From Nonomuraea spiralis (GTDB lineage: Bacteria; Actinomycetota; Actinomycetes; Streptosporangiales; Streptosporangiaceae): 64,000 nucleotides of DNA. A program made the position numbers and the translations under genes. Below, piece after piece: positions 33,336 to 42,352 of this stretch (position 1 is the first letter of the stretch; the number at the start of each line of letters is the position of its first letter). Where the stretch lies: positions 1 to 64,000 of the forward strand of contig NZ_BMRC01000029.1 in assembly GCF_014648435.1 (NCBI RefSeq), given 5' to 3'. The notes below the pieces were generated by a model, which saw nothing but the letters and a program-made list of their open reading frames with translations, did not search any database and had not been told where the DNA came from.

Positions 33336-34105
33336 CGCTCCACCAGGGCCAGGACCCGGACGGGGCTGCCGGAGCCGCCCACGATGGGCAGCGGCGGCGC
33401 GACCACGACGGCGCCGGTCACGGGCAGGCGGTCGAGGTTGCGGAGCTGGGTCAGGCCGTACTTGCCGGCGCCGAGCAGGAAGGAGTGGCACGGGAAGGGC
33501 GGGTCGAAGGAGTGGGCGGCGCCGGCGTCGGTGCCGACGGTCTCCACGCCGATCCCGAGGATCGGGGTCTCGGCGGCCAGCCAGGAGGCGCACTCGGCCG
33601 AGATGCCGGGCGTGTGCGGGCCGGTCTCGTCGGCGTTCAGGAACGCGGCCTGGTCGGCCGAGCGGGCGTCCCAGCCCGTACGGTAGAGCAGCCAGCCGCC
33701 CTCGGGCAGCGGGCCGTTGGCGCGTTCCCACTCCTTGACGTGGTCGATCTGGAGGAGGAAGTCGGGGTCCTTGGACGCCTCGGCGGCCAGGTCGAGCACG
33801 ACCGCGGGGGCGATCAGGCTGCGTACGGGCACCTGGGAGACGTCCTGGCCGTCGCGGGCGGTGACCCAGTGGACGGGGGCGTCGAAGTGGGTGCCGGTGT
33901 GCTCGCCGGTGTGGATGTCGTTCCAGTACCAGGCCGGGCCGCGGTCGTCGTAGCGGCTGATCTCCTCCAGCCGGAACGGGATGGTGTTGCCGAACGGCTC
34001 GGGCAACTGGAGGACCGGCGTCTCCGGCGCGAGGGGCGCGGTGAGGTCGATCACCTCGATCGCGCCGCTGCGCACACTGTCCACGAAGCTCTGCAACACC
34101 GACAT
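33332..34105 (-). CDS. Cyclase-family metal-dependent hydrolase
   Basis: The 257-residue product has the signature HTGEHTGTHFDAPVHW (about 66-81), whose His and Asp residues bind metal in kynurenine formamidase/polyketide cyclase-like proteins. It is preceded by AAGGAGGATGAC. In this operon it probably hydrolyses a lactone or ring compound rather than formylkynurenine, because no tryptophan catabolic genes are near; that is inference. It overlaps the ThDP-enzyme gene by 4 bp and follows the permease gene after 63 bp. Confidence 0.85.
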   Translation of the reverse strand: MSVLQSFVDSVRSGAIEVIDLTAPLAPETPVLQLPEPFGNTIPFRLEEISRYDDRGPAWYWNDIHTGEHTGTHFDAPVHWVTARDGQDVSQVPVRSLIAPAVVLDLAAEASKDPDFLLQIDHVKEWERANGPLPEGGWLLYRTGWDARSADQAAFLNADETGPHTPGISAECASWLAAETPILGIGVETVGTDAGAAHSFDPPFPCHSFLLGAGKYGLTQLRNLDRLPVTGAVVVAPPLPIVGGSGSPVRVLALVER

Positions 34106-34168
34106 GTCATCCTCCTTGGTGGGGCTGAGCGCATCCTCCTCCTGTCGAGCTCACCTGTGCAAACATCA

Positions 34169-34981
34169 TCATCCCTTCAGCCCGCTGAAGCTCATGGTGG
34201 CCACGAAGTGCCGCTGCGCCAGCACGAACGCGGCCACCAGTGGCAGCACGGCGACCACGTTCCCGGCCATGAGCGCCGACCACTCGGTGTGCCGGGCACC
34301 GGCGAACGTGGCCAGGCCCATCTGGAGGGTGTAGACGTCCTCGGAGGAGATCGCGATCAGCGGCCAGAGCAGGTCGTTCCAGGCGCCGAGCAGCGTGAAC
34401 ACCACCAGCGTGGCCAGCGCGGGACGGGCCAGCGGCAGCACGACGCGGAAGAACACCCCGAGGCGGGAGCAGCCGTCGATGACGGCGGCCTCCTCCAGCT
34501 CGCGCGGCAGCGACAGGAAGAACTGCCGCATGAGGAACACGCCGAACGCCGAGGCCAGCCACGGCACGACCGCCGCGCCCAGGGTGTCGATCAGCCCGAG
34601 GTTCCGGAACAGCAGGAACGTCGGGATCATGAGCACCTGGGCGGGGATCATGATGGTGGCCATGAGCGCCCCGAACGCCAGGGCACGGCCGCGGAAGGGG
34701 ATGCGGGCGAAGCCGTACCCGGCCAGGGAGCACAGCACCACGTGCCCGGCCACGGCGCCGAAGGCGACCAGGACGGTGTTGGCCAGCCAGCGCGGGTAGT
34801 CGTCCTCGGTGAAGATGCGGGTGAAGCCGCCCAGGGTGAAGTGCTCGGGCCACAGCTTGGGCGGGTAGCTGTTGATGTCGGCGTCCGGCATGAACGCGGT
34901 CAGTGTCATCCAGACCAGCGGCGCGGCGAACAGCAGCGCGAGCGGCATCAGGAACAGGTGCGCGAGGTGAGGCCGTCTCAC
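34169..34981 (-). CDS. Sugar ABC transporter permease (MalG/UgpE type)
   Basis: Start GTG 34981 overlaps the stop of the preceding permease (GTGA). The 270-residue product has six hydrophobic segments and the binding-protein-dependent permease EAA loop ELEEAAVIDGCSRLGVFFRV VLPL (about 185-208). It is a CUT1-family inner-membrane subunit. It pairs with the permease upstream and the lipoprotein; the ATPase must be supplied from elsewhere (MsiK-like), since none is encoded in this operon. Confidence 0.92.
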   Translation of the reverse strand: MRRPHLAHLFLMPLALLFAAPLVWMTLTAFMPDADINSYPPKLWPEHFTLGGFTRIFTEDDYPRWLANTVLVAFGAVAGHVVLCSLAGYGFARIPFRGRALAFGALMATIMIPAQVLMIPTFLLFRNLGLIDTLGAAVVPWLASAFGVFLMRQFFLSLPRELEEAAVIDGCSRLGVFFRVVLPLARPALATLVVFTLLGAWNDLLWPLIAISSEDVYTLQMGLATFAGARHTEWSALMAGNVVAVLPLVAAFVLAQRHFVATMSFSGLKG

Positions 34982-35880
34982 TTCGTCCCCCTCCACAGGG
35001 TCAGGCCGGACACGGCGAGCGTGACGGCGAACAGGACGTAGGCGATGGCCGCGCCGTACCCGGAATGGAAGAGCTGGAAGGCCTGGCGGTAGAGGTAGAA
35101 GACGATGACGGTGGTGGAGTCGAGCGGCTGGCCCTTGGTGGTGGTGTAGACGAGGTCGAACAGTTGCAGCGCGGTGATGGTCTGCCAGATCAGCAGGAAC
35201 ACCGTGGCGGGCCGCAGTTGCGGGAGCACGACGTGCCGCAGCACGTGGCGCTGGGCGCCGCCGTCCACGCGGGCGGCCTCGGTCAGCTCGCGCGGGATGT
35301 CCTGAAGCGCGGCGAGGTAGACGACGGCGGGCATGCCGACCCCGCCCCACAATGAGATCAGTACGAGGGTGAGCATCGCCTGGTCGAGATCCTGGAGGAA
35401 GCCCATCGCGGGCAGGCCGAGCGCCTTGAGCCCGGCGTTGACGATGCCGAAGTCGGGGTCGAAGACGAAGTTGGCCAGGATGCCGGTGGCCGCGGCCGAG
35501 ACCACGTACGGGACGAAGAAGCAGGTGCGGTAGAAGCCGATGAGCCGGATCTTCAGGTTGAGCGCCAGCGCCAGGCCCAGCCCGAGGACCACCGAGCCCG
35601 GCACGAACAACACGGTGTAGACCAGCGTGTGCCCGGCGGCGGCGCGCAGGTCGGCGTCGCCCAGCAGGTCGCGGTAGTTCTGCAGGCCGACGTAGTCGCC
35701 GCCGGTGAGCAGGTCGCCGTCGCGCAGCGACAGCAGCAGCGCCCACGCCGCCGGGAACAGGCTCAGCCCCACGATCACGACCGTGGCGGGCAGCACGAAC
35801 CCCCACCCGGTCAGCTCGGGCAGCAGGCGCCGCCGCCCCGCCCGCCGCGCGCCGCGCCCGGCCAGGGCCGCCGCGGTCAT
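34978..35880 (-). CDS. Sugar ABC transporter permease (MalF/UgpA type)
   Basis: The 300-residue product starts at ATG 35880, overlapping the stop of the binding-protein gene by 4 bp. A basic N-terminus (RRAGRRRLLPE) precedes six TM segments. The EAA loop reads ELTEAARVDGGAQRHVLRHV VLPQL. Typical CUT1 permease forming a heterodimer with the product of the next gene. Confidence 0.92.
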   Translation of the reverse strand: MTAAALAGRGARRAGRRRLLPELTGWGFVLPATVVIVGLSLFPAAWALLLSLRDGDLLTGGDYVGLQNYRDLLGDADLRAAAGHTLVYTVLFVPGSVVLGLGLALALNLKIRLIGFYRTCFFVPYVVSAAATGILANFVFDPDFGIVNAGLKALGLPAMGFLQDLDQAMLTLVLISLWGGVGMPAVVYLAALQDIPRELTEAARVDGGAQRHVLRHVVLPQLRPATVFLLIWQTITALQLFDLVYTTTKGQPLDSTTVIVFYLYRQAFQLFHSGYGAAIAYVLFAVTLAVSGLTLWRGTK

Positions 35881-37148
35881 CGTGCGCGCTCCAGCACCCG
35901 GTCGGCCTCGGCCGCCGCCTCGGTCAGGGCCTGCGGTACGGGTGTCCCGCCCACCAGCGCCCGGCTGATGGCGTCGCCGACCTTCTCGGAGAACTCCGGG
36001 TACACCGGGACAGCCGGCCTGGCCTGCTTGGCGTTGTCCAGGTTGGCGGTGAAGACGTCCATGTCGGGGAAGTCCTTGACGAAGGTGTCGTAGGCGGGCA
36101 GCGCGGTGGTGGCCTTGCGGATCGGCAGGTTGCCCAGGCCGAGGGTCCACCGGGCGTCCTGCTCGGGACGGGTGAGCCAGGTGAGGAAGTCGGCGGCGGC
36201 CTTGGCGCGGCGGGAGCCGTTGTCGAAGACGACCCAGTTGTCCGGCCCGGCGATGGTCTCGTGGTTGCTGTCGTAGCCGGGCAGCACCTGGACGCCGTAG
36301 TCGACCTTGTGGTCGATGACGTCGAGCAGCGCGAACGGCCCCGAGACGATCATGCCGATCTTGCCGCTCTGGAACAGCGGCAGGAACTTCTCACCATTTT
36401 GATCGAGATATACGGACTTGTCCTGGCGGGCCATCGCACTCCACAGATCGAGCGCCTTGGCCGCCTGCGGCGTGTCGAACGCCGACTTCCTGCCGTCCGG
36501 AGTCAGGATCGCGCCGCCCTGCTGCCAGATCATGGGCCAGAACCGCCACACGGTGTCCTCGCCCCCGGTGACCGGGTACGCGGTGCCGTACACGCCGTCC
36601 TTCGTCAGCCTGCGGGCCGCGTCGCGGAAGTCGTCCCAGGTCCAGTCCTTGCCGGGGTAGGGCACTCCGGCCGCGTCGAACAGCTTCTTGTTGTAGATGA
36701 CGGCCAGGTTGTCCACCACGGCCGGGATGCCGACGACCTTGCCGTCCACCTCCGACACGGCCCGCTCGGAGGGCCAGAAGTCGTCCCAGCCGAAGCCGGG
36801 GGCCTTCACGGTGGCGGTCAGGTCGTACACCTTGGGGTTCTTGGCCAGGTGCGGCATCCAGGTGCCGTACATGTAGGCGATGTCGGGCGCCTTGCCCCCG
36901 GCCAGCACGGCCTGCACCTTCTGCAGCATGTCGTCGACGTTCGTGGTGCCGACCGCGGGCACGATCCGTACGCCGGGGTGGGCCTTGTTGTAGTCGGCGG
37001 CCAGTTGCTCGATGGTCTTGGCCTGCGTCTCGACCTGGCCGTGCCACCAGGTGATCTCGACCGGGCCGTCCCCCTGCCCGCCGGGGTCCGAGCCGCAGCC
37101 GGTGAGCAGCCCCGCGGCCAGAGCCGCCACCAGGACCGCCCGCCTCAC
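35877..37148 (-). CDS. Sugar ABC transporter substrate-binding lipoprotein
   Basis: The 423-residue product starts at GTG 37148. It has a lipoprotein signal (VLVAALAAGLLTGCGSD, Cys about 18) and a two-lobe solute-binding fold of family SBP_bac_1 (ITWWHGQVETQAKTIEQLAA, IPAVVDNLAVIYNKKLFDAA). Anchored outside the membrane, it delivers a sugar or oligosaccharide to the two permeases. The adjacent GH4 gene suggests an alpha-galactoside-type ligand. Confidence 0.92.
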   Translation of the reverse strand: MRRAVLVAALAAGLLTGCGSDPGGQGDGPVEITWWHGQVETQAKTIEQLAADYNKAHPGVRIVPAVGTTNVDDMLQKVQAVLAGGKAPDIAYMYGTWMPHLAKNPKVYDLTATVKAPGFGWDDFWPSERAVSEVDGKVVGIPAVVDNLAVIYNKKLFDAAGVPYPGKDWTWDDFRDAARRLTKDGVYGTAYPVTGGEDTVWRFWPMIWQQGGAILTPDGRKSAFDTPQAAKALDLWSAMARQDKSVYLDQNGEKFLPLFQSGKIGMIVSGPFALLDVIDHKVDYGVQVLPGYDSNHETIAGPDNWVVFDNGSRRAKAAADFLTWLTRPEQDARWTLGLGNLPIRKATTALPAYDTFVKDFPDMDVFTANLDNAKQARPAVPVYPEFSEKVGDAISRALVGGTPVPQALTEAAAEADRVLERAR

Positions 37149-38437
37149 GACCGGCTCCTCAGCGACTCGGGCAGCAGGTCTCCGTGCGCCTTCAGCAGCG
37201 CCCCGCACAACTCGTCGATCTGGTCGACGGTCAGCGTGGCGGCCGTGTTCGGGTCGGCCATCATGGCGTGCCGTACGTGCTCGGGGCGGCCCTCGACCGC
37301 GGCGCGCACGGTCAGCTCGTTGACGTTGACGTAGGCCCGGTTGAGTGCGGCGCACTGGGCGGGCAGGTCGCCGACGGCGACCGGCCGCACGCCGAGGGCG
37401 TCGGCGACGACGGGCACCTCGACCACGCACCCGGCGGGCAGGTTCCCGATCAGGCCGTGGTTGGGCACGTTGCCGTAGACGGTGCGGCCGGTGCCGGTCG
37501 TGATGCTGTGGATGATCTGCGGGGCGTATTCCATGGTCCCCTCCGCGGTGATCGGCCGGCCCGCCCTGAGCGCGTCGCGGGTGGCCTCGTAGGTGCGTAC
37601 GTTCTCCTCGCTGATGCCGACGTAGGCGCCCACGGGGATGCGCAGCCGCTCGATCTCGGCGTCGTCGTGCAGGTACCAGGGCACGTACTCGGCCGAGTGC
37701 TCGCTGGTCTCGGTCGGGTAGTGGCCGAGCCTGCGGTACATGTCCACGCGCACCCGGCGCAACATGCCGGGGTCGGCCGCGATGACCTCGTCCAGGCGCG
37801 GGTACAGGCTCCGGCCGCCGGACTCGAAGCGCAGCAGCCACGACTGGTGGTTCACCCCCGCCGCCAGGTACGTCACCTCCTCGTACGGCACCCCCACCAG
37901 CTCGGCCAGGTCGTGGGCGGTCCAGTAGATCGAGTGGCACAGGCCGACGACGTTGCGCACCGGGGTGGCCGCCGACAGGTACCAGACGTTCATGGCCATC
38001 GGGTTGGTGTAGTTGAGCAGCCAGGCGTCCGGGCAGACCTCGGCCATGGCTTGGGCGATGCGGTCGAGCGCGGGGAAGGTGCGCAGGGCGCGGAAGATGC
38101 CGCCCACGCCGATGGTGTCGGCGATCGTCTGGCGCAGTCCGTAGCGGGCGGGCAGCTCGAAGTCGACGCGGGTGGCGTCGATCATGCCGACCTGGATCAT
38201 GTTGATCGCGAAGTCGGCGTCCTCCAGCGAGCGCCGCAGGTCCAGGTGGGCGGAGACGGTGATGTCCGGGCGGTCGCCGACGATGGCGCGGGCGGCGGCC
38301 TCGGCGGTCTCCAGGCGTTCGGGGTGGATGTCGTGCAGGGCCACCTCGAAGGGGCCGAGGTCGGTGAAGCCGACCAGGTCGGCCAGCAGGCCCTGGGTGA
38401 ACTCGACGCTTCCCGCGCCGAGGAAGGTGATCTTCAT
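37145..38437 (-). CDS. GH4-family NAD-dependent glycosidase, alpha-galactosidase-like
   Basis: The 430-residue product has the N-terminal NAD-binding motif ITFLGAGSVEFTQG, then NYTNPMAMNVW, GLCHSIYW and AAGVNHQSWLLRFE. In GH4 the residues after the metal-binding Cys mark specificity: CHS is found in alpha-galactosidase (MelA-like) members, while beta-specific ones have CN. The enzyme uses NAD and Mn in an oxidation-elimination mechanism in the cytoplasm. It overlaps both neighbours by 4 bp, so imported glycoside is probably split here and phosphorylated by the PfkB kinase. Confidence 0.9.
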   Translation of the reverse strand: MKITFLGAGSVEFTQGLLADLVGFTDLGPFEVALHDIHPERLETAEAAARAIVGDRPDITVSAHLDLRRSLEDADFAINMIQVGMIDATRVDFELPARYGLRQTIADTIGVGGIFRALRTFPALDRIAQAMAEVCPDAWLLNYTNPMAMNVWYLSAATPVRNVVGLCHSIYWTAHDLAELVGVPYEEVTYLAAGVNHQSWLLRFESGGRSLYPRLDEVIAADPGMLRRVRVDMYRRLGHYPTETSEHSAEYVPWYLHDDAEIERLRIPVGAYVGISEENVRTYEATRDALRAGRPITAEGTMEYAPQIIHSITTGTGRTVYGNVPNHGLIGNLPAGCVVEVPVVADALGVRPVAVGDLPAQCAALNRAYVNVNELTVRAAVEGRPEHVRHAMMADPNTAATLTVDQIDELCGALLKAHGDLLPESLRSRS

Positions 38438-39348
38438 AGTTCCTTCCAGGTGGGTTGGGCGGCGGTGCCGCCGGCCGCGCGGGTGGACAGCGAACCGCAG
38501 GTCACGGCCACGTCCAGGCATTCGCGCAGGCTCATCCCGCGCAGCCTGGCGGCCAGGAAGCCGGCGTTGAAGCTGTCGCCCGCGCCGACGGTGTCCACGG
38601 GCTCGACGGGGACGGCCGGGGCCCGCGTCACCAGGCCGGACTCCCAGGCCAGCGCGCCGTTCGCGCCGTCCTTGACGACGACGGCCGGGCCGAGGGCGCC
38701 CAGCCGCGCGGCGGCGGCCTCCAGGCGCTCCCCGCGGACGCCGGACAGGCGGGCCGCGACCGCCCTGGCCTCGTCGGCGTTGGGCAGGAACACGTCGGTC
38801 TCGGCGAGCACGGCGGCGAGGCCGTCCCAGCGGCCGTCCGGGTCGTCGTTGGTGTCCAGCGACGTCGTCACGCCCGCCGCGCGCAGCTCCCCCAGCAGCG
38901 CGGGCAGCCCGGCGGCCAGACCCGGCTGCAGGAAGTACGACGACACGTGCACATGCCGGGCCAGCCCGCGCGGCACGTCGGCGGCGGTCAGGTACGGCAG
39001 GCAGCCCGGCGAGGTGAGGATGGCCCGGTCCGTGCCGTCGGCGAGCACCACGGTCATGGCCGTGGGCCGGGGGTCGGTCACGCAGTGGGAGACGTCGACG
39101 CCGCGCCCGGCCAGCTCGCCGAGCACGAAACGCCCCGCCGCGTCGGCGCCCACGCGGCCGGCGAAGGCGGTGCGCAGGCCGAGCCGGGCCGCGCCGCAGG
39201 CGGTGATCGCGGCGGAGCCGCCGAGGACCAGGTCGCCGCCCGCGACGAGCCGTTCGCGCTGGCCGTACTCCAGCTCGCGCGGCGCGCCGGCCAGCACCAC
39301 GTCGGGATTGGCGTCGCCGACGACCAGGAGGTCGAACTCAGCGGCCAC
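38434..39348 (-). CDS. PfkB-family carbohydrate kinase
   Basis: The 304-residue product starts at GTG 39348, which lies inside a 20-codon leader ORF ending at 39338. The ribokinase-like fold is shown by the N-terminal VVGDANPDVVLAG and LGGSAAITACGAARLG segments and by the catalytic/anion-hole motif DTVGAGDSFNAGFLAARLRG (Asp near 255). It phosphorylates a sugar or sugar acid, probably one released by the GH4 enzyme. It is the first gene of the operon that runs to 31689. Confidence 0.9.
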   Translation of the reverse strand: MAAEFDLLVVGDANPDVVLAGAPRELEYGQRERLVAGGDLVLGGSAAITACGAARLGLRTAFAGRVGADAAGRFVLGELAGRGVDVSHCVTDPRPTAMTVVLADGTDRAILTSPGCLPYLTAADVPRGLARHVHVSSYFLQPGLAAGLPALLGELRAAGVTTSLDTNDDPDGRWDGLAAVLAETDVFLPNADEARAVAARLSGVRGERLEAAAARLGALGPAVVVKDGANGALAWESGLVTRAPAVPVEPVDTVGAGDSFNAGFLAARLRGMSLRECLDVAVTCGSLSTRAAGGTAAQPTWKEL

Positions 39349-39400
39349 GGCGGGACGTCCGGCTGGGGGCGGATGGGGTTGGGAACAGAGGTGGACGCAT
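39338..39400 (-). CDS. 20-codon leader ORF upstream of the sugar operon
   Basis: ATG 39400 has a strong Shine-Dalgarno site (GAGGAGTGACC directly before it). It reads MRPPLFPTPSAPSRTSRRGR and stops at 39338, overlapping the pfkB-type GTG start by 11 bp. The kinase gene itself has only a weak ribosome-binding site, so translation through the leader may be needed to start it. The peptide is rich in Pro, Ser and Arg; no function is known. Confidence 0.4.
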   Translation of the reverse strand: MRPPLFPTPSAPSRTSRRGR

Positions 39401-39410
39401 GGTCACTCCT

Positions 39411-39436
39411 CACGAACGAAGGGTTCGGGATTCGTG
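39411..39436. promoter_or_regulatory. Inverted repeat before the sugar operon
   Basis: CACGAA/TTCGTG (outer) and CGAA/TTCG (inner) inverted repeats lie directly upstream of the leader ORF. This could be an operator or RNA hairpin. The remaining interval to 39609 has no gene that I can see; it is less GC-rich and probably contains the promoter. Confidence 0.35.
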
Positions 39437-39609
39437 GCGATGCGCGCTGTTCCACACTCTCCGTGCCGCGTCCTTGCCAGGGGCGCGGGAGTGGCGTGGC
39501 CCATAGACCGTAGGACGATCACGCCAGCACGCTGGGGCGTGCCTCCTTCCGTTGCCGCATAGAATTGCGCGTTCCTGCTCTTATGTCCAGAGTTTGCGGC
39601 AGGAAAGTG

Positions 39610-40191
39610 TCACGCTTTGGTCCACTGTGCGCATCCGGCTGTCTGGAACGCCTTGTCACCGGGCTCGATGGTGACGCTCGCCGGGCCGGTCGGGGCGCCA
39701 GCGTTGATCACGGAGCCGATGTCGGGGGACGTGCTGTTCAGCCGGGCCCAGAAGCAGTTCGTGGAGCCCTGGACGGGACCGGTCGTACGGTAGGTGCCGG
39801 GCTGGATGTCCACGCCCACGACGAACGTGCGCATCCCGGCGGCCGGCCCGGTCTGCGCGACCCCCGGCTGCGTCTGCCCGGTCGTGGGCCCGGTCTGGGT
39901 GGGGCCGTTCTGGGTGGGCCCGGTCTGCGCGGGGCCCGGCTGGGTGGCGGGCGCGGACGGCACGGAGGAGGCCGAAGGCACGGACGACGCGGAGGGGACG
40001 GGCTCGCCGGAGGGCGGGCCGGTGCCCTCGACCGTCACCGTGACCCTGGGCGCGGGCTCGGCCGACGACTCCCCGGCGCCGAACCCGACGAAGACGCCGA
40101 GCATGAATCCCAGCACCGCGGCCAGTCCGGACACGAGCAGGATGATCGTCGGACTGCTCGTCGCCCGAGGAACCTCAGGGGGGCCGTACAT
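39610..40191 (-). CDS. Membrane-anchored protein with Pro/Thr/Gly-rich linker
   Basis: From ATG 40191 (MYGPPEVPRATSSP) the 193-residue product has one TM segment (about 15-38, IILLVSGLAAVLGFMLGVFVG), a low-complexity extracellular linker with SASSVP and QTGPTQ repeats (about 50-115), and a C-terminal domain (VGVDIQPGTYRTTGPVQGST, CFWARL, TAGCAQWTKA) with two Cys likely forming a disulfide. This domain is widespread in secreted actinobacterial proteins of unknown role. It is separated from the CBS gene by 37 bp. Confidence 0.75.
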   Translation of the reverse strand: MYGPPEVPRATSSPTIILLVSGLAAVLGFMLGVFVGFGAGESSAEPAPRVTVTVEGTGPPSGEPVPSASSVPSASSVPSAPATQPGPAQTGPTQNGPTQTGPTTGQTQPGVAQTGPAAGMRTFVVGVDIQPGTYRTTGPVQGSTNCFWARLNSTSPDIGSVINAGAPTGPASVTIEPGDKAFQTAGCAQWTKA

Positions 40192-40228
40192 CACGGACCC
40201 AAGGGTGCCATCCCTGTCAACGTGCCTG

Positions 40229-40657
40229 TCAACGGTGGAGGTAGTCGACGAGCGAGGCCTTCTCGGTCTCCAGCTCCTCGATCGCGCTCTTGACCACGTC
40301 ACCGATGCTGACGATGCCGACCAGGCGGCCGTTCTCGACGACCGGCATGTGGCGGAATCGGTGGGTGGTCATCGTACGGCGCAGCTCGTCGACGTTGTCG
40401 CCGGGCCCGGCCGTGCGGACCTCGGTCGTCATGATCGAGGAGACCGGCGCGTCGAGGATCTCGGCGCCCCGGTCGTGCAACCGGCGCACGACGTCGCGCT
40501 CGGAGACGATCCCCTGGATGGTCGTGCCGTCGGTGGAGACGACGACCGCGCCGATGTTGTGGTCGGAGAGCTTGCCGAGCAGTTCCCGCACGGTCGCCTC
40601 AGGCGCCAGCGTGGTCACGGCACTTCCCTTGCCGCGCAGGATCGTCCCGATGAGCAT
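40229..40657 (-). CDS. Tandem CBS-domain protein
   Basis: About 142 residues from ATG 40657 (MLIGTILRGKG); an ATG at 40663 adds two. Two CBS motifs fill the protein: TVRELLGKLSDHNIGAVVVS with GIVSERDVVRRL, and VDELRRTMTTHRFRHMPVVE with LVGIVSIGDVVK. Together they form one Bateman module that binds adenine nucleotides. Single-module proteins like this (Hrp1-like) are common in stress and hypoxia regulons of actinobacteria; no partner is visible here. Confidence 0.88.
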   Translation of the reverse strand: MLIGTILRGKGSAVTTLAPEATVRELLGKLSDHNIGAVVVSTDGTTIQGIVSERDVVRRLHDRGAEILDAPVSSIMTTEVRTAGPGDNVDELRRTMTTHRFRHMPVVENGRLVGIVSIGDVVKSAIEELETEKASLVDYLHR

Positions 40658-40795
40658 GTGCATCACCTCTGCTCCCAATGTCCCCGGACGGGACTCGGCT
40701 TATGCCCGCTCCCACAGGCAAACAACCAAGTGGGGACGCCGTCAAGCGGTCACGTAGGCTGACTTGCCGCATCCCCGAGGACGAGGAACCGACCG

Positions 40796-42187
40796 ATGAC
40801 CGAGCAGCTCAACACCGGAAGCCACGACCTGCCCATCACTCCGGAGCTGGCCGCGTTCATGCGCACGGGCTGGGCCGACACCCGGCGCACCGGAGTGACC
40901 GCGCTGCCGATCGCCCCGTGGGCGGCGCGGCGGCGGGCGGCGCTGGCCGCGCGTTTCCCCGGCGAGCGCCTGGTGATCCCGGCGGGCACGCTGAAGGTGC
41001 GCAGCAACGACAGCGACTACCGGTTCCGTCCGCACAGCGCGTACTCCTACCTGACGGGCGCGGGCGAGCCGGGCGACGTGCTCGTGGTCGAGCCGTCCGG
41101 GCAGGCCGTCCTGTACGTGCGCCCGCGTTCGCCGCGCGAGGACGGCGAGGAGTTCTACCGCGACCGCCGCTACGGCGAGTTCTGGGTGGGCCGCAGGCCC
41201 GACCTGGCCGAGGCGTCCGAGTTGTACCAGATCGAGTGCGCGCACATCCGCGACCTGAGCCTGTCGGGCCCGGCCCTGGTGCTGCGCGGCGTCGACGCCT
41301 CCGTCGACGAGCGGGTGCCCGCGGGCGGCCGCGACGCCGAGCTTGAGGTGTTCCTGTCGGAGATGCGGCTGATCAAGGACGAGTGGGAGGTCGGCGAGCT
41401 GCAGTCGGCCGTGGACGCCACCGTGCGCGGCTTCGAGGACGTCGCGCGCGCCCTTCCCACTGCGCTCGGCCACCCGCGCGGCGAGCGCTACCTGGAGGGC
41501 GTGTTCGGGCTGCGCTCGCGGCTGGAGGGCAACGCGGTCGGCTACGACAGCATCGTCGCCTCCGGCGCCCACGCCTGCGTGCTCCACTGGATCCGCAACG
41601 ACGGCGCGCTCGCCGAGGGCGACCTGCTGCTCCTCGACGCCGGTGTCGAGACCGACACCCTCTACACCGCCGACGTGACCCGTACGCTCCCGTTGTCGGG
41701 CCGGTTCACCGGCGCGCAGCGGCAGGCGTACGAGCTGGTCCTGGCGGCGCAGGACGCCGGCATCGCGGCGCTGAAGCCCGGCGCGAGCTTCCGTGACTTC
41801 CACCTGGCGGCCATGCGGGTCATCTGCGAGGGCCTGAACGACTGGGGCCTGCTGAAGGACTCCCCCGACGCGCTCATGGAGTCCGGCCTGTACCGGCGCT
41901 ACACGTTGTGCAGCAGCGGCCACATGCTCGGCCTCGACGTGCACGACTGCGCGAGGTCGCGGGCCGAGGTCTACCTCGACGGCGTGCTGGAGGAGGGTCA
42001 CGTCCTCACGGTCGAGCCGGGCCTGTACTTCCAGCCCGACGACCTGACGCTGCCCGCCGAGCTGCGCGGCATGGGCATCCGCATCGAGGACGACCTGGTC
42101 GTCACCGCCGAGGGCGCGACCCTGATGTCGTCGGCGCTCCCCCGCCACCCCGACGAGATCGAGTCCTGGATGAACGCCCTCTCGTAA
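40796..42187 (+). CDS. Xaa-Pro aminopeptidase (aminopeptidase P, M24B)
   Basis: The 463-residue product has an N-terminal AMP_N domain (FRPHSAYSYLTGAGEPGDVL) and a C-terminal pita-bread domain. The five metal ligands of M24 are visible: LLLDAGVE and YTADVTR (Asp, Asp), GHMLGLDVHD (His), TVEPGLYF (Glu) and IRIEDDLV (Glu). It removes an N-terminal residue preceding proline. The gene is monocistronic, starting 118 bp from the divergent CBS gene. Confidence 0.92.
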   Translation: MTEQLNTGSHDLPITPELAAFMRTGWADTRRTGVTALPIAPWAARRRAALAARFPGERLVIPAGTLKVRSNDSDYRFRPHSAYSYLTGAGEPGDVLVVEPSGQAVLYVRPRSPREDGEEFYRDRRYGEFWVGRRPDLAEASELYQIECAHIRDLSLSGPALVLRGVDASVDERVPAGGRDAELEVFLSEMRLIKDEWEVGELQSAVDATVRGFEDVARALPTALGHPRGERYLEGVFGLRSRLEGNAVGYDSIVASGAHACVLHWIRNDGALAEGDLLLLDAGVETDTLYTADVTRTLPLSGRFTGAQRQAYELVLAAQDAGIAALKPGASFRDFHLAAMRVICEGLNDWGLLKDSPDALMESGLYRRYTLCSSGHMLGLDVHDCARSRAEVYLDGVLEEGHVLTVEPGLYFQPDDLTLPAELRGMGIRIEDDLVVTAEGATLMSSALPRHPDEIESWMNALS

Positions 42188-42352
42188 CGGCCCGGTCACG
42201 TTTCGTGCATGCCTGACAAGGAGTGACCTGGGTCTCATACCTTTTGCTCAAATTCCCGGCAAAGCATCGACTACTAGACAACCCGTCAGTAAGGTGACTG
42301 ATCCGTAGGCGGAGGTGGTCGTGGCGGGTACACGGGTGCGGGCAGGCCGCTG

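Noticed and set aside
34107..34168. Small ORF with a GGAGGAGG site between the permease and cyclase genes
   Set aside because: The purine-rich stretch abuts its ATG with no proper spacing, and the second AAGGAGG serves the cyclase start at 34105.
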